Below, piece after piece: positions 17,230 through 25,850 of a DNA stretch of 64,000 nt; the stretch's first letter is position 1; each line of letters begins with the position of its first letter. Source of the stretch: Exiguobacterium mexicanum (lineage in GTDB: Bacteria; Bacillota; Bacilli; Exiguobacteriales; Exiguobacteriaceae); contig NZ_CP040676.1 of the NCBI RefSeq assembly GCF_005960665.1, forward strand, positions 816,501 to 880,500. The letters run 5' to 3'. A program made the translations under genes and the position numbers. The notes under the pieces are model-generated. The model did no database searches. It was not told where the DNA came from and saw only the letters and a program-made list of their open reading frames with translations.

Positions 17230-18270
17230 TTATAGGTCGTCGAAGCCGTTGGCGTCGGTGACTTTTGCGTACGAGCGTGACTTCTGTTCGAAGAAGTCGG
17301 ATTTCGTGGCATTCAATGAATCGTCTGAGTACGCACGAATCCACGGCATGACGTCTTCGTTGAACCCTTCATACAGATCGTTCAAGCCGATGACGCGGAG
17401 GCGCTTGTTGGCGAGGTATTTGACGTAATCGCGCATCTCGCTGACGTCGAGCCCGTCGAGGTCGCGAAGGACGTATTCGCACCATTCGACTTCGAGGTCG
17501 ACGGCTTCCGCCATCGTGTCATAGACGAACTGGCTGAAGCTGCCGTCGGCGTCGATCTCCGGGTTTTCCGTCAAGACGGCCCGGAGCAACTGGCTGACGA
17601 AATACGAGTGTTGCATCTCGTCACGCTGGATGTAGCTGATCATCGTCGACGTGCCGACCATCTTCTGGTGACGGGCCAAGTTGTAGAAGTAGGCAAAACC
17701 GGAATAGAAGTTGATGCCTTCGAGAATAATCGAGGCGACGAGCGACTTGGCGAACGTCTCGGCCGTCTGGTCGGCCCGGAAGTCCTCGTATAAGTCTAAG
17801 ATGAACTGATTCCGTTTCATGACCATCTCGTCGTCCTTGGCGATATCGAAGATGCGATTTTGCTCGCTGAGCGGGACGAGGCTCGAGAGGACGTAGCTAT
17901 ATGATTGGTTATGGACGACTTCTTGTTGAGCGATGACGGCGAGCACGGCGTGCACTGACGAGTCTGATGAGAACATCGATGACTCGAGGATATAGCGTGT
18001 CTGTACCGAGTCGAGGATCGACAACAACCCGATGATCCGTTTGAAGGCGTCTTGTTCACGCTCGCTCAACTGCGGCCATTGCTGCATGTCTTTCGACATC
18101 GAGATCTCATCCGGGATCCAGAAGTTTGAGAGCAGTTGTTTATAGATGGTGTAAAACTGCGGATAGGCGATGTCGTTCCAATTGACGATGGAACTCGTCT
18201 CGCCCCCGATAATGGCAGTCGCCCGGTTAGGATGTTTGGGCGACAGTAGTTTGATCTTTTGAATGGTCAT
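17230..18270 (-). CDS. nrdF: Ribonucleotide reductase class I small (radical) subunit
   Basis: Di-metal subunit that generates and stores the tyrosyl radical needed for making deoxyribonucleotides. Metal ligands are visible in order: Asp in LSILDSVQ, Glu and His in QQEVVHNQSY with the radical Tyr four residues after the His, Glu in ILEGINFY, and Glu/His in RDEMQHSYF. Of two possible ATG starts, 18270 is spaced nine bases from AAGGAG; the other is too close. At 346 aa it has normal length. The start lies inside the 3' end of the flavodoxin gene, consistent with coupled translation in an nrdE-flavodoxin-nrdF operon. Confidence 0.93.
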   Translation of the reverse strand: MTIQKIKLLSPKHPNRATAIIGGETSSIVNWNDIAYPQFYTIYKQLLSNFWIPDEISMSKDMQQWPQLSEREQDAFKRIIGLLSILDSVQTRYILESSMFSSDSSVHAVLAVIAQQEVVHNQSYSYVLSSLVPLSEQNRIFDIAKDDEMVMKRNQFILDLYEDFRADQTAETFAKSLVASIILEGINFYSGFAYFYNLARHQKMVGTSTMISYIQRDEMQHSYFVSQLLRAVLTENPEIDADGSFSQFVYDTMAEAVDLEVEWCEYVLRDLDGLDVSEMRDYVKYLANKRLRVIGLNDLYEGFNEDVMPWIRAYSDDSLNATKSDFFEQKSRSYAKVTDANGFDDL

Positions 18271-18733
18271 GGACATATACTCCTTCTTCGGTGTTTCTAG
18301 CCAACCGTTCGGCCCAGTGACGGACGTTGTACGGTTGATTGCGCGGTGACTGCTCGATTTTCAATGTCTCACCGGCGAGGGGAATTCCGTATTTCGAAAG
18401 GTGGTAGGCCATCTCGTCGACCGCTCGGCAGAAGTGGACGAACATCTTGTCACCTGTCCCAAACACGGCGGCTTGGCGAAGCGGCACATTAAGTTCTTTC
18501 AAGACGAGACGGAACGTATCTTTCATCTCGTCCGGCAAGACGCCGTCCGCCCACGTATACGACCCGAAGTAAACGAGGTCGTACGTGGCGAGTGATTGGG
18601 CTTCGCGATGGCCAATGCGGTCCGCTTCATATAGGGCGACACGGTCGCCCCGATGGACGTGGGTCGCCTGAATCAGCTCGGCGACCTCTTCTGTATTCCC
18701 GCTCATCGAACTATAGACGATTGCGACGTTCAT
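18227..18733 (-). CDS. Flavodoxin-like protein of the ribonucleotide reductase operon (NrdI position)
   Basis: A 168-aa flavodoxin with the FMN phosphate-binding loop SSMSGNTEEVA at residues 8-18, and the FGSYTWADGVLPDE and AVFGTGDKMF loops that would wrap the flavin. It lies between nrdE and nrdF where class Ib operons have NrdI, the activase that supplies superoxide for the Mn2 cofactor. It is clearly longer than the usual NrdI of about 120-140 aa and has normal flavodoxin motifs, so it may be a replacement for NrdI rather than NrdI itself. AAAGGTGGG precedes the ATG; the 3' end overlaps nrdF by 44 bp. Confidence 0.8.
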   Translation of the reverse strand: MNVAIVYSSMSGNTEEVAELIQATHVHRGDRVALYEADRIGHREAQSLATYDLVYFGSYTWADGVLPDEMKDTFRLVLKELNVPLRQAAVFGTGDKMFVHFCRAVDEMAYHLSKYGIPLAGETLKIEQSPRNQPYNVRHWAERLARNTEEGVYVHDHSKDQTTVAQTS

Positions 18734-18762
18734 GGTTGGTCCCACCTTTCTGTTACGTGACG

Positions 18763-21030
18763 TTACGAAGCACACGATTCACATTCGTCGACTTCAACAG
18801 TCGTCGAACGCGTGTAGTAAATTGATTTCATTCCGAGTGACCAGGCCTCGAGATGCATCGAGAGGAGCTCGGTCGCTTTCACGTCATTTTTGACGTAAAG
18901 GTTGAAGCTGATCGCTTGGTCGATGTGACGCTGGCGGGCCGCGTTTTGACGGATGCTCCAGAGTTGGTCGACTTCGAACGCTGATTTATAGAACCAGTTT
19001 GTCTCCGGGTTGAGGTCAGGGACCGTCACCGGGATCTTATAGTTTTTCTTCTCTTCCGAGTAGACCTTCTTATAGACCGGATCGATCGAAGCCGTGCTAC
19101 CCGCGATGATCGCTGTCGACGAGTTCGGTGCGACCGCCATCATGTAGGCGTTGCGGACACCGTTTTGATGAACCGCTTCCGCGAGGCCGTCCCAATCGAG
19201 TTCATCGTGTGAGCGGTAGTTACGGCGTTTGAAGTACTCACCCGTATGCCACTCCGATCCTTCGAAGACGCCGAATGCGCCTTTTTCTTTGGCTAATTCC
19301 ATTGACGCTTGAATCGTAAGGTAAGCAATCTTCTCATACAGCTTTTCCGCGTACTGGACGGCATCGACCGATTCCCAACGGATGCCTTCGAGGGCGAGCA
19401 GGTGATGCCAACCGAACGTTCCGAGTCCGACGGCGCGGTATTTCTGGTTCGTGATCATCGCTTGTGGCACTTCAATCGTGTTCAAGTCGATGACGTTGTC
19501 GAGCATCCGCATTTGAATCGGGATGAGTCGCTCGAGGACGTCCGATTTGACGGCTCGGGCGAGGGCGATTGAGCTCAAGTTACAGACGACGAAGTCACCA
19601 GGTGTCTTCGTGATGACGATTTTTCCGTCTTCCGTGTACTCTTCATCGATTGTCGTCGGCGACATGTTTTGCGCGATCTCTGAGCAGAGGTTCGAGCTGT
19701 AAATCATGCCCGCGTGTTTGTTCGGGTTGGCACGGTTCACGGCGTCGCGGAAAAACATGTAAGGCGTTCCTGTCTCGAGCTGTGAGCGCATGTACCGTTT
19801 GACGAGGTCGATGGCCGGTACCGTTACGCGCGAAAGCTCCGGCGTATTGACGCACGCTAAGTATTTCTCGGTGAACGAACCGCCATTTTCCGTCTCATCG
19901 TAGAAGTCTTCAAGGCTGAAGCCCATGACCGTACGAATTTCGTGTGGGTCGAACAAGTGCCAGTCGCCACGTGCTTCGACCGTACGCATGAACAAGTCGG
20001 GCAAGCAGACGCCTGTGAACAAGTCGTGAGTCCGAAGGCGCTCGTCCCCGTTGTTCAATTTCGCATCGAGGAACTCAAAAATGTCCTTATGCCAAATGTC
20101 GAGGTAGACGGCAATCGAGCCTTGGCGCATGCCGAGCTGGTCGACCGAGACGGCCGTGTTGTTCAGTTGCTTCATCCAAGGGAGCGCGCCGCTCGAGACG
20201 CCTTTGAAGCCTTTGATGTCGCTGCCGCGTGAGCGGATCTTGCCAAGATAGACGCCGATTCCGCCGCCGCCTTTCGAGAGCGTGGCCACATCTGTGTTCG
20301 AGTCGTAGATGCCGCGGAGCGAGTCGTCGACCGTGTCGATGAAACATGAGCTGAGCTGCCCGTACGATTTCCCGGCGTTCGAGAGCGTCGGTGTAGCAAC
20401 CGTCATATAGAGGTTCGATAATGCCCAATACGCTTCTTCGACGAGTTTCACACGTTGGTCAGCGTTCTCTTTTTGCATGAGCGTCATGGCGATGACCATG
20501 AACCGCTCTTGCGGCAACTCGTACAAGTTTTTGACGTGGTCGCGGCCGAGGTAACGGTCTGCTAACGTCCGGAGACCGATGTATGTGAACATGCGGTCAC
20601 GTGACGGGTCAATCAACGTCTCCAAGTGGGCGATGTCTTCTTTCGAGTACGTATCGAGTAGTGCTGAGGTGAAGATGCCTTTTGTCGTGAGCGTCTCAAT
20701 CATTGGATAGAGAGCGCCGTAACGCATCGAGGCGTCATAACCGCGGTTACGGGCCGCTTCTAAATAGAGGCGGTTTAAGTACATTTCTGTGGCGACGAAC
20801 GTCCAGTCCGGCTCTTCGGCCTTCAACATATCGAGGGCGTGCATCGTCAAGAGTTCATATACTACATCTTGTGTCAGTGTCTTTCCTTCGAGCGCCCGGA
20901 CGGCTCGTTCTTCGTATCGTTCGACACTAAGCTGTGGGTAGCGTTGTTTTAATGATTGGATCAATGTCGAGACGTCAGTAAGTGTTGGCGCAGCAGCCAA
21001 CATCGTCTCGTGATGGATAGGGGATGTCAA
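18763..21030 (-). CDS. nrdE: Ribonucleoside-diphosphate reductase large (catalytic) subunit
   Basis: Reduces ribonucleoside diphosphates to deoxy forms. Catalytic signatures include TPTLSNAG with the SSCF cysteine, YSSNLCSEI, VVCNLSSIAL and APNSSTAIIAGSTASIDP; the C-terminal redox pair is in CESCAS. From TTG 21030, eight bases after AAGGAG, it is 755 aa; the in-frame extension further upstream has no ribosome site and is left out. No ATP-cone is seen at the N-terminus, so dATP feedback through that domain is unlikely. First gene of the nrdE-flavodoxin-nrdF operon, behind a long leader with NrdR-like boxes. Confidence 0.93.
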   Translation of the reverse strand: MTSPIHHETMLAAAPTLTDVSTLIQSLKQRYPQLSVERYEERAVRALEGKTLTQDVVYELLTMHALDMLKAEEPDWTFVATEMYLNRLYLEAARNRGYDASMRYGALYPMIETLTTKGIFTSALLDTYSKEDIAHLETLIDPSRDRMFTYIGLRTLADRYLGRDHVKNLYELPQERFMVIAMTLMQKENADQRVKLVEEAYWALSNLYMTVATPTLSNAGKSYGQLSSCFIDTVDDSLRGIYDSNTDVATLSKGGGGIGVYLGKIRSRGSDIKGFKGVSSGALPWMKQLNNTAVSVDQLGMRQGSIAVYLDIWHKDIFEFLDAKLNNGDERLRTHDLFTGVCLPDLFMRTVEARGDWHLFDPHEIRTVMGFSLEDFYDETENGGSFTEKYLACVNTPELSRVTVPAIDLVKRYMRSQLETGTPYMFFRDAVNRANPNKHAGMIYSSNLCSEIAQNMSPTTIDEEYTEDGKIVITKTPGDFVVCNLSSIALARAVKSDVLERLIPIQMRMLDNVIDLNTIEVPQAMITNQKYRAVGLGTFGWHHLLALEGIRWESVDAVQYAEKLYEKIAYLTIQASMELAKEKGAFGVFEGSEWHTGEYFKRRNYRSHDELDWDGLAEAVHQNGVRNAYMMAVAPNSSTAIIAGSTASIDPVYKKVYSEEKKNYKIPVTVPDLNPETNWFYKSAFEVDQLWSIRQNAARQRHIDQAISFNLYVKNDVKATELLSMHLEAWSLGMKSIYYTRSTTVEVDECESCAS

Positions 21031-21125
21031 AACGATCACTCCTTCTTCGGATGTAGATATTATAAAGGTATAGCGGAACTTGTCCGATTCGACGTCAATG
21101 ATGGATGAACGTGATAAATATCCGT

Positions 21126-21141
21126 TAACTATATATTGACG
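21126..21141 (-). promoter_or_regulatory. NrdR-box-like site 1
   Basis: TAACTATATATTGACG keeps the NrdR core CWATATATWG perfectly, 96 bp from the nrdE start. Its centre is about 41 bp (four helical turns) from a weaker box at 21166-21181. Confidence 0.45.
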
Positions 21142-21157
21142 TTTTATTGTCTTTTTA

Positions 21158-21187
21158 ATCATAAATCACCTATATTTAGTTTTGCAA
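21158..21187 (-). promoter_or_regulatory. Possible internal nrdE promoter with a weak NrdR-like box in its spacer
   Basis: Read on the minus strand: TTGCAA (21182-21187), an 18-bp spacer that contains AACTAAATATAGGTGA, and TATGAT (21158-21163). Confidence 0.4.
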
Positions 21188-21409
21188 TCTTGACATTCGG
21201 CAAACTGTCGACGCCTAGATTACTTTTACTCAAAAACGGCGCTATCATCCGATTTGAGATGAGATATGAGATAGAAAAAAATTAAATTGACGTTTGCGTG
21301 AGAACCCGTGCAATTTTATGTAAGCGGTCAATCATGAACCGGATGTCCAAATAAACGATAAATTCATTGGATTTCGTCCTATCTTCTATTCAATTTACGA
21401 TTTGAGCGA

Positions 21410-21440
21410 TTACTATATATAGTGACGACTGCTTTTTCAA
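21410..21440 (-). promoter_or_regulatory. Candidate main nrd promoter overlapped by the strongest NrdR-like box
   Basis: On the minus strand TTGAAA (21435-21440), 17 bp, TATAGT (21412-21417). The palindromic TTACTATATATAGTGA (21410-21425) matches 13 of 16 positions of the NrdR consensus ACACWATATATWGTGT and covers the -10. The leader to nrdE would be about 370 nt. The remainder of 21031-21538 holds no gene I can support. Confidence 0.5.
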
Positions 21441-21538
21441 AACGAGGGAAATTCGAACGCTCACTAGCATCGAACTGAAAAGTGAGGTAGATTGAGGGAG
21501 TACGATTTGAAATCAAGGTAAAAAGAAGGGTTTAACAA

Positions 21539-21772
21539 ATGAGAGCAGAAGACTTATTATTAGCATGGGACCCACTCGGTTACGGGCTTGGGTCGTATGG
21601 ACCAGAGTTTGACGATATCGCCTTGGCGCTCATTCACGTCGATTCGATCGATCAATTGGATGACGTGATTCGACAGATCTTAACAGACGCTTTTGGCGAC
21701 TGTCCAAGTGAACCAGAAACACGGGCCATGGCGGCACGACTACTCGCGTCTTCAGAATCTTGTCAACTATAA
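21539..21772 (+). CDS. Small DUF1871-like protein (YugE type)
   Basis: A 77-aa acidic soluble protein. The N-terminal LLLAWDPLGYGLGSYGPEFDDIA pattern (WDPxGxG...Y..E..D) resembles the DUF1871 family that includes B. subtilis YugE, and the gene order here (then alaR, alaT, yugI) matches the yug region. The function of the family is unknown. AAGAAGGG precedes the ATG, and only 12 bp separate it from the next gene, so it probably starts a five-gene operon. Confidence 0.6.
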   Translation: MRAEDLLLAWDPLGYGLGSYGPEFDDIALALIHVDSIDQLDDVIRQILTDAFGDCPSEPETRAMAARLLASSESCQL

Positions 21773-21784
21773 GGGGGAACCACG

Positions 21785-22033
21785 ATGTTACGTATCGATC
21801 CAACACCGAATCCAAATGCAATGAAAATTACACTTCCTGAGAACGTCTTCGGCGCGAAAAGCCAAAGCGTGAAAGCCGGCGAAGAGACGGACCAACCGCT
21901 TCTCGCAAAACTCGTCGCCATCGAAGGCGTCGAGAGCGTATTCGCCTATGGCGATTTCGTCACGGTATCGAAAGAAAACGGCGTCAGCTGGGAAGCCATC
22001 TTGCCGCACGTCGAAACTGCTTACCGCGGATGA
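21785..22033 (+). CDS. Stand-alone NifU/Nfu N-terminal domain protein
   Basis: An 82-aa protein with the Nfu_N signature: TPNPNAMKITLP at residues 7-18, then a GVESVFAYGDFVTVSKE strand. The C-terminal CxxC iron-sulfur scaffold domain found in full Nfu proteins is missing, and there are no Cys residues at all, so it cannot hold a cluster itself; a role in partner binding is possible. It overlaps the next gene by ATGA, indicating translational coupling. Confidence 0.75.
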   Translation: MLRIDPTPNPNAMKITLPENVFGAKSQSVKAGEETDQPLLAKLVAIEGVESVFAYGDFVTVSKENGVSWEAILPHVETAYRG

Positions 22034-22830
22034 ACCCGCTCGTTTCCATCGTCATCCCGGTCCATTCGCGGGAGACGGAACTGACGGAACTGCTCGAATG
22101 TCTGGTCGTCCAGACGTTCGGGGAGTTTGAAGTACTTGTGATCAATAATGACGGGCCGCCAAAACAGCATCTTTTGGCGCCTTTTTTGAATCGATTATCG
22201 ATTCGATATATCGAGCTTGGCGAGAATCATCACGTCAAAGCCCGCAATCGCGGCGTACAGGAAGCGAGCGGCGACTATATCCTGTTGCTCGACGATGATG
22301 ATTTGCTCATGCCGACCCATATCGAACAAGCGCTCGAGGACATCCGTTCGGCCGACCTCGTCTTCACGGACGCGGAACTGTTCCGCTTTACGTGGGAAGA
22401 TGGGCGCCGTCGCGTCACCGACTGGGAGGCATTCGCCTATGCCCTCGATTTGGAGCGACTTCGCCAAGACTCGACGTTTATCCCGTCCGGTACGCTCTAT
22501 CGAAAACAGCTCCACGAGACGATTGGATCGTTCGATGAGGACGTTTATAACTACTGGGATTGGGATTTCATTCTACGTGTCAGTGAGGTCGGGACGATTC
22601 GTCATCCGGCCCGCGCGACGGTGCTCTATGCGTTCAATGGCACCGACAACTTGTCGGCCAAACAAGACGAGACGCGCCGTCGTTACTTTGATCGGTTCTG
22701 TCACAAGCACGGTTTGGTCAATATGGAAATGAAGAACTTCCATATCGTCCAAGCCGAACGACGGGACTATGTGAGACAGACAGAGAGAACGTTCACAGGG
22801 GCGTTCCCCGGTAGAACGGAAGGAGAATAA
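22030..22830 (+). CDS. Family 2 glycosyltransferase
   Basis: A 266-aa GT-A fold transferase. The N-terminal VSIVIPVHSRETELTELL strand, the DYILLLDDDDLLMPTHIE segment with the metal/nucleotide-binding DxD, and the later YWDWDFILRVSE acceptor-side motif are diagnostic of GT2 enzymes. There is no membrane segment. The donor sugar and acceptor are not evident; the neighbours are not polysaccharide genes, so its role in this operon is unclear. It begins inside the stop of the Nfu_N gene. Confidence 0.82.
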   Translation: MNPLVSIVIPVHSRETELTELLECLVVQTFGEFEVLVINNDGPPKQHLLAPFLNRLSIRYIELGENHHVKARNRGVQEASGDYILLLDDDDLLMPTHIEQALEDIRSADLVFTDAELFRFTWEDGRRRVTDWEAFAYALDLERLRQDSTFIPSGTLYRKQLHETIGSFDEDVYNYWDWDFILRVSEVGTIRHPARATVLYAFNGTDNLSAKQDETRRRYFDRFCHKHGLVNMEMKNFHIVQAERRDYVRQTERTFTGAFPGRTEGE

Positions 22831-22832
22831 CT

Positions 22833-23327
22833 ATGTATACATCGAAAGAACTAGAATTGCTCGAGCTGCTCGAAGAGAAAGGCTACCTCGAGACGAAACT
22901 GTTGGCGAACTTGCTCGCGACCGACGAGGCGACTGTCGAGGCGATGCTCGAGAAGTTCAAGGCGGACGGTATCTTGCTCGGCTTCCGGGCGATGGTCAAC
23001 TGGCAAAAAATCAATCGCCACGATGTCACGGCGTTCATCGACGTCAAAGTCACTCCGAAACGGGGTCGTGGTTTCGATGAGGTCGCGGAACGCATTTATC
23101 GCTTCCCGGAAGTGACGGCGCTCTATTTGATGTCAGGGGCTTACGACCTGCAAGTCGTCATTCGGGCGAACTCGCTTCAAGACGTCGCGTCGTTCGTTTC
23201 GGACAAATTGTCACCGCTTGACTCGGTCGTCTCGACGACGACGCACTTCAAATTGAAGACGTATAAGCATGATGGCATTTTATTCACCCCGCAAGTCGAA
23301 GACAAACGGTTGAATATTACGCCATGA
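22833..23327 (+). CDS. alaR: Lrp/AsnC family transcriptional regulator (AlaR-like)
   Basis: A 164-aa regulator with an N-terminal winged helix (about residues 1-55, LLELLEEKGYLETKLLANLL) and a C-terminal RAM/AsnC ligand-binding domain (about 65-145, with VTALYLMSGAYDLQVVI). It overlaps the aminotransferase gene by ATGA, the same pairing as yugG(alaR)-yugH(alaT) in B. subtilis, where AlaR activates alanine metabolism. The ligand is inferred from this synteny to be alanine or a related amino acid. AAGGAG precedes the ATG. Confidence 0.82.
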   Translation: MYTSKELELLELLEEKGYLETKLLANLLATDEATVEAMLEKFKADGILLGFRAMVNWQKINRHDVTAFIDVKVTPKRGRGFDEVAERIYRFPEVTALYLMSGAYDLQVVIRANSLQDVASFVSDKLSPLDSVVSTTTHFKLKTYKHDGILFTPQVEDKRLNITP

Positions 23328-24511
23328 AGTCACTATCCCAACAAGTCGTCTCAATGAAGCCGTCCGGCATTCGCCGATTCTTCGATTTGGCGCAAACGAT
23401 GGAAAACGTCGTCTCTCTCGGGGTGGGAGAGCCGGATTTCATCACGCCGTGGAACGTGCGCGAGGCGAGCTATGCGGCGCTCGAGCAAGGCTACACGGCC
23501 TATAGCGCGAATGCCGGTCTCCTCGAGTTACGTCAAGAAATCGCTGGTTACATGGCGGACCGGTTCGGGGCGACATATGACCCGGCCACGGAACTGATCG
23601 TCACGACGGGCGCGTCGCAGGCGCTCGATATCGCCTTCCGGGCTCTCCTCAACCCGGGTGACGAGGTCATCGTCGTTGAACCGGCTTTTGTCTCGTACGG
23701 GCCGCTCATCGAGCTCGCCGGCGGGACGGTCGTCCCGGTCGCCTGTCGTCCGGAGAACGGGTTCCGTCTGAACCGGGAAGACGTCGAAGCGGCGATCACG
23801 GAGCGCACGAAAGCGATGCTCCTCTGCTTCCCATCAAATCCGACCGGAGCGACGATGACGGGTGAAGAACTCACCGAAATCGCGGAACTCGCGACGAAAC
23901 ATGACCTTTGGGTCGTCAGTGATGAAATTTACGCCGAACTGTCATATGACGAGCCGTTCACAAGCTTTGCGACGCTTCATGATATGCGCGAGCGGACGAT
24001 CGTCGTCAACGGGTTCTCGAAGGCGTTCGCGATGACAGGCTGGCGACTCGGGTTCACATGTGCGCCGGAAGTCGTGACACGGGAGATGCTCAAAGTTCAT
24101 CAGTACGGCATGATGTGTGCCCCGACGCTCGTTCAGTTCGGCGGTCTCGAGGCACTGAAGAGCCGTGACCAGCATGTACCGAAGATGGTGAAGAGCTATC
24201 GGCAGCGCCGTAACTACTTCATCCAGGCCCTCAATGACGCCGGGTTACCGACGCACGTACCGGGTGGGGCGTTCTACGCCTTCCCATCGATTCGCCACAC
24301 CGGATTGACGAGCGAAGAGTTCGCCGAGCGTCTCTTGCTCGAGGAACGGGTCGCGGTCGTGCCGGGAAACGCCTTCGGCGCGAGCGGTGAAGGCTTCGTC
24401 CGGGCTAGTTACGCGACGTCGGTCGAACAATTACAAGAAGCGATTCGTCGCATCGATCGGTTCATGAAACAGTTCGAAGTGACGACGACAGTGACAGACT
24501 CTCAGCGATGA
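23324..24511 (+). CDS. alaT: Alanine/aspartate-type aminotransferase, PLP-dependent
   Basis: Fold-type I class I/II aminotransferase of 395 aa. PLP is expected on Lys233 in NGFSKAFAMTGWRLGF; GVGEPDF, YTAYSANAGLLELR, FPSNPTGA, VVSDEIYAEL and the C-terminal Arg region RASYATS are the standard family motifs. Synteny with B. subtilis alaR-alaT supports transamination between alanine and 2-oxoglutarate, but sequence alone does not exclude aspartate or aromatic substrates. Translation is coupled to alaR by a four-base overlap; a terminator overlaps the stop codon. Confidence 0.85.
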   Translation: MKSLSQQVVSMKPSGIRRFFDLAQTMENVVSLGVGEPDFITPWNVREASYAALEQGYTAYSANAGLLELRQEIAGYMADRFGATYDPATELIVTTGASQALDIAFRALLNPGDEVIVVEPAFVSYGPLIELAGGTVVPVACRPENGFRLNREDVEAAITERTKAMLLCFPSNPTGATMTGEELTEIAELATKHDLWVVSDEIYAELSYDEPFTSFATLHDMRERTIVVNGFSKAFAMTGWRLGFTCAPEVVTREMLKVHQYGMMCAPTLVQFGGLEALKSRDQHVPKMVKSYRQRRNYFIQALNDAGLPTHVPGGAFYAFPSIRHTGLTSEEFAERLLLEERVAVVPGNAFGASGEGFVRASYATSVEQLQEAIRRIDRFMKQFEVTTTVTDSQR

Positions 24512-24530
24512 GGGTCTGTTTTACGTTTTA
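24494..24530 (+). terminator. Intrinsic terminator overlapping the alaT stop
   Basis: The stem 24494-24504 pairs with 24509-24519 (one internal mismatch) and is followed by a T-rich tail. It closes the yugE-alaT operon. Confidence 0.7.
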
Positions 24531-24570
24531 GTGGTATAATAGATGGGAAAAGACGAGCGAGGTGAGGTCA

Positions 24571-25815
24571 TTGGAACGAGTGGATTTTGTAGCAATCGGA
24601 TGTGGCCCGTACAATCTCGGCTTGATGGCGCTCAGCGAATCGACCAAATTGACGGGTATATGTTTTGAAGAGCGGGCCGACTTCAATTGGCATGAAGGAA
24701 TGTTGCTCGAAGCGGCGACGATGCAGACGCATTATTTATATGACCTTGTGACGCTCGCCGACCCGACGAGCCGGCACAGCTATTTGAACTACTTGAAGCA
24801 GGTTGGCCGGCTGCAGACGTTCATCGTCCAGGAAAGTCCGACGATTCCCCGGACAGAGTTCAATCGCTATTTGCAGGCGATCGCTGCCTCGCTCGACACA
24901 ATCAAGTTCTCGCACCGGGTCGTCGACGTCCGTCCGGCACAGGACGGCTTCCTCGTCACGGTCGCGACGCCTAAAGGCGAAGAGACGCTATCGACGCGAC
25001 ACGTCGTCATCGGGACGGGAGCAGAACCGCTCATCCCAGAGGCGTTTCAAGACGTCGTCCATACGAGTTCGTATCGAATGGAGCGGGAACGATTACTTGA
25101 AAAGGCCCGCATCATCGTCATCGGCAGCGGGCAGAGCGCGGCGGAGGTGTATCTCGATTTATTGAGTCGATCCGATAAAACGCGGCAACAAATCGATTGG
25201 GTGACGCGCTCGGACGTGTTCGAGTCGCTCGAGAGCGGCAAACTCGGGGAAGAGATCTTCAGCTTGTCGTATGTCGAGTATTTCAATCGATTACCGTACG
25301 CGGAACGTGAGCAACTTGGGAAGTCGTTCGAACGATTCCGCAATGGCGTCAACCCAGAGACGCTCCGTGCCATCTATGGGGCGTTATATCATCGGACGGC
25401 GGACGGGACGGACCAAGCGACGAACTTGTGTACCCAAATCGAAATCGAGCGCGTATCGCACTCATCGAGCTATATGGTCGAAGGGACTCAGCAGCATAGC
25501 GGTGAATCGTTCACGAACGAATATGATGCGGTCGTGGCGGCGACCGGGTATCGACCGCGGATTCCGGAGTGGGTCGAACGATTTGACATCGAATGGGAGG
25601 CGGAACGACTATGGCGCGTCAACAACCGCTATCAAATCGCGACGGAGACTAGGTTGACCGGCAGTCTGTTCACCCATACGAATTTGGAACATTCGCACGG
25701 GCCGGCGGCAACGAATTTAGGGATGGCCGTATATCGGAACGCGATTATGTTGAATGAAATGGTAGGGGAGACGGTGTTTGAGGTGGCCGCACAGCGACCG
25801 TTTACAAGCTTTTGA
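24571..25815 (+). CDS. SidA/IucD/PvdA-type L-lysine/L-ornithine N-monooxygenase
   Basis: A 414-aa flavin-dependent N-hydroxylase, the first enzyme of hydroxamate siderophore synthesis. FAD-binding GCGPYNLGL is at residues 10-18, the substrate-side MQTHYLYDLVTLADPTS motif follows, the NADPH loop is IVIGSGQSAAEVYLDL, and VVAATGYRPRIP with the C-terminal HSHGPAATNLG motif complete the pattern. TTG 24571 after GAGGTGAGG is preferred; GTG 24562 is possible. No siderophore synthetase or transporter lies in the window, so it is an orphan, and it separates alaT from yugI, which are adjacent in B. subtilis. Confidence 0.85.
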   Translation: MERVDFVAIGCGPYNLGLMALSESTKLTGICFEERADFNWHEGMLLEAATMQTHYLYDLVTLADPTSRHSYLNYLKQVGRLQTFIVQESPTIPRTEFNRYLQAIAASLDTIKFSHRVVDVRPAQDGFLVTVATPKGEETLSTRHVVIGTGAEPLIPEAFQDVVHTSSYRMERERLLEKARIIVIGSGQSAAEVYLDLLSRSDKTRQQIDWVTRSDVFESLESGKLGEEIFSLSYVEYFNRLPYAEREQLGKSFERFRNGVNPETLRAIYGALYHRTADGTDQATNLCTQIEIERVSHSSSYMVEGTQQHSGESFTNEYDAVVAATGYRPRIPEWVERFDIEWEAERLWRVNNRYQIATETRLTGSLFTHTNLEHSHGPAATNLGMAVYRNAIMLNEMVGETVFEVAAQRPFTSF

Positions 25816-25823
25816 ACAAAAAA

Positions 25824-25850
25824 AGGGCTAGGCGTTAGCCTAGCGGAATC
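25824..25850 (-). terminator. Terminator-like hairpin, T-tract on the minus strand
   Basis: GCTAGGC/GCCTAGC hairpin preceded on the plus strand by seven A, so it resembles a terminator only when read on the minus strand, where no gene precedes it. On the plus strand the T-tract is missing. Confidence 0.4.

Noticed and set aside
20987-21162. Extended N-terminus of NrdE from an upstream ATG
   Set aside because: The extra 44 residues have no family match, cross a promoter-like and NrdR-like region and lack a ribosome site, whereas TTG 21030 has AAGGAG eight bases before it.
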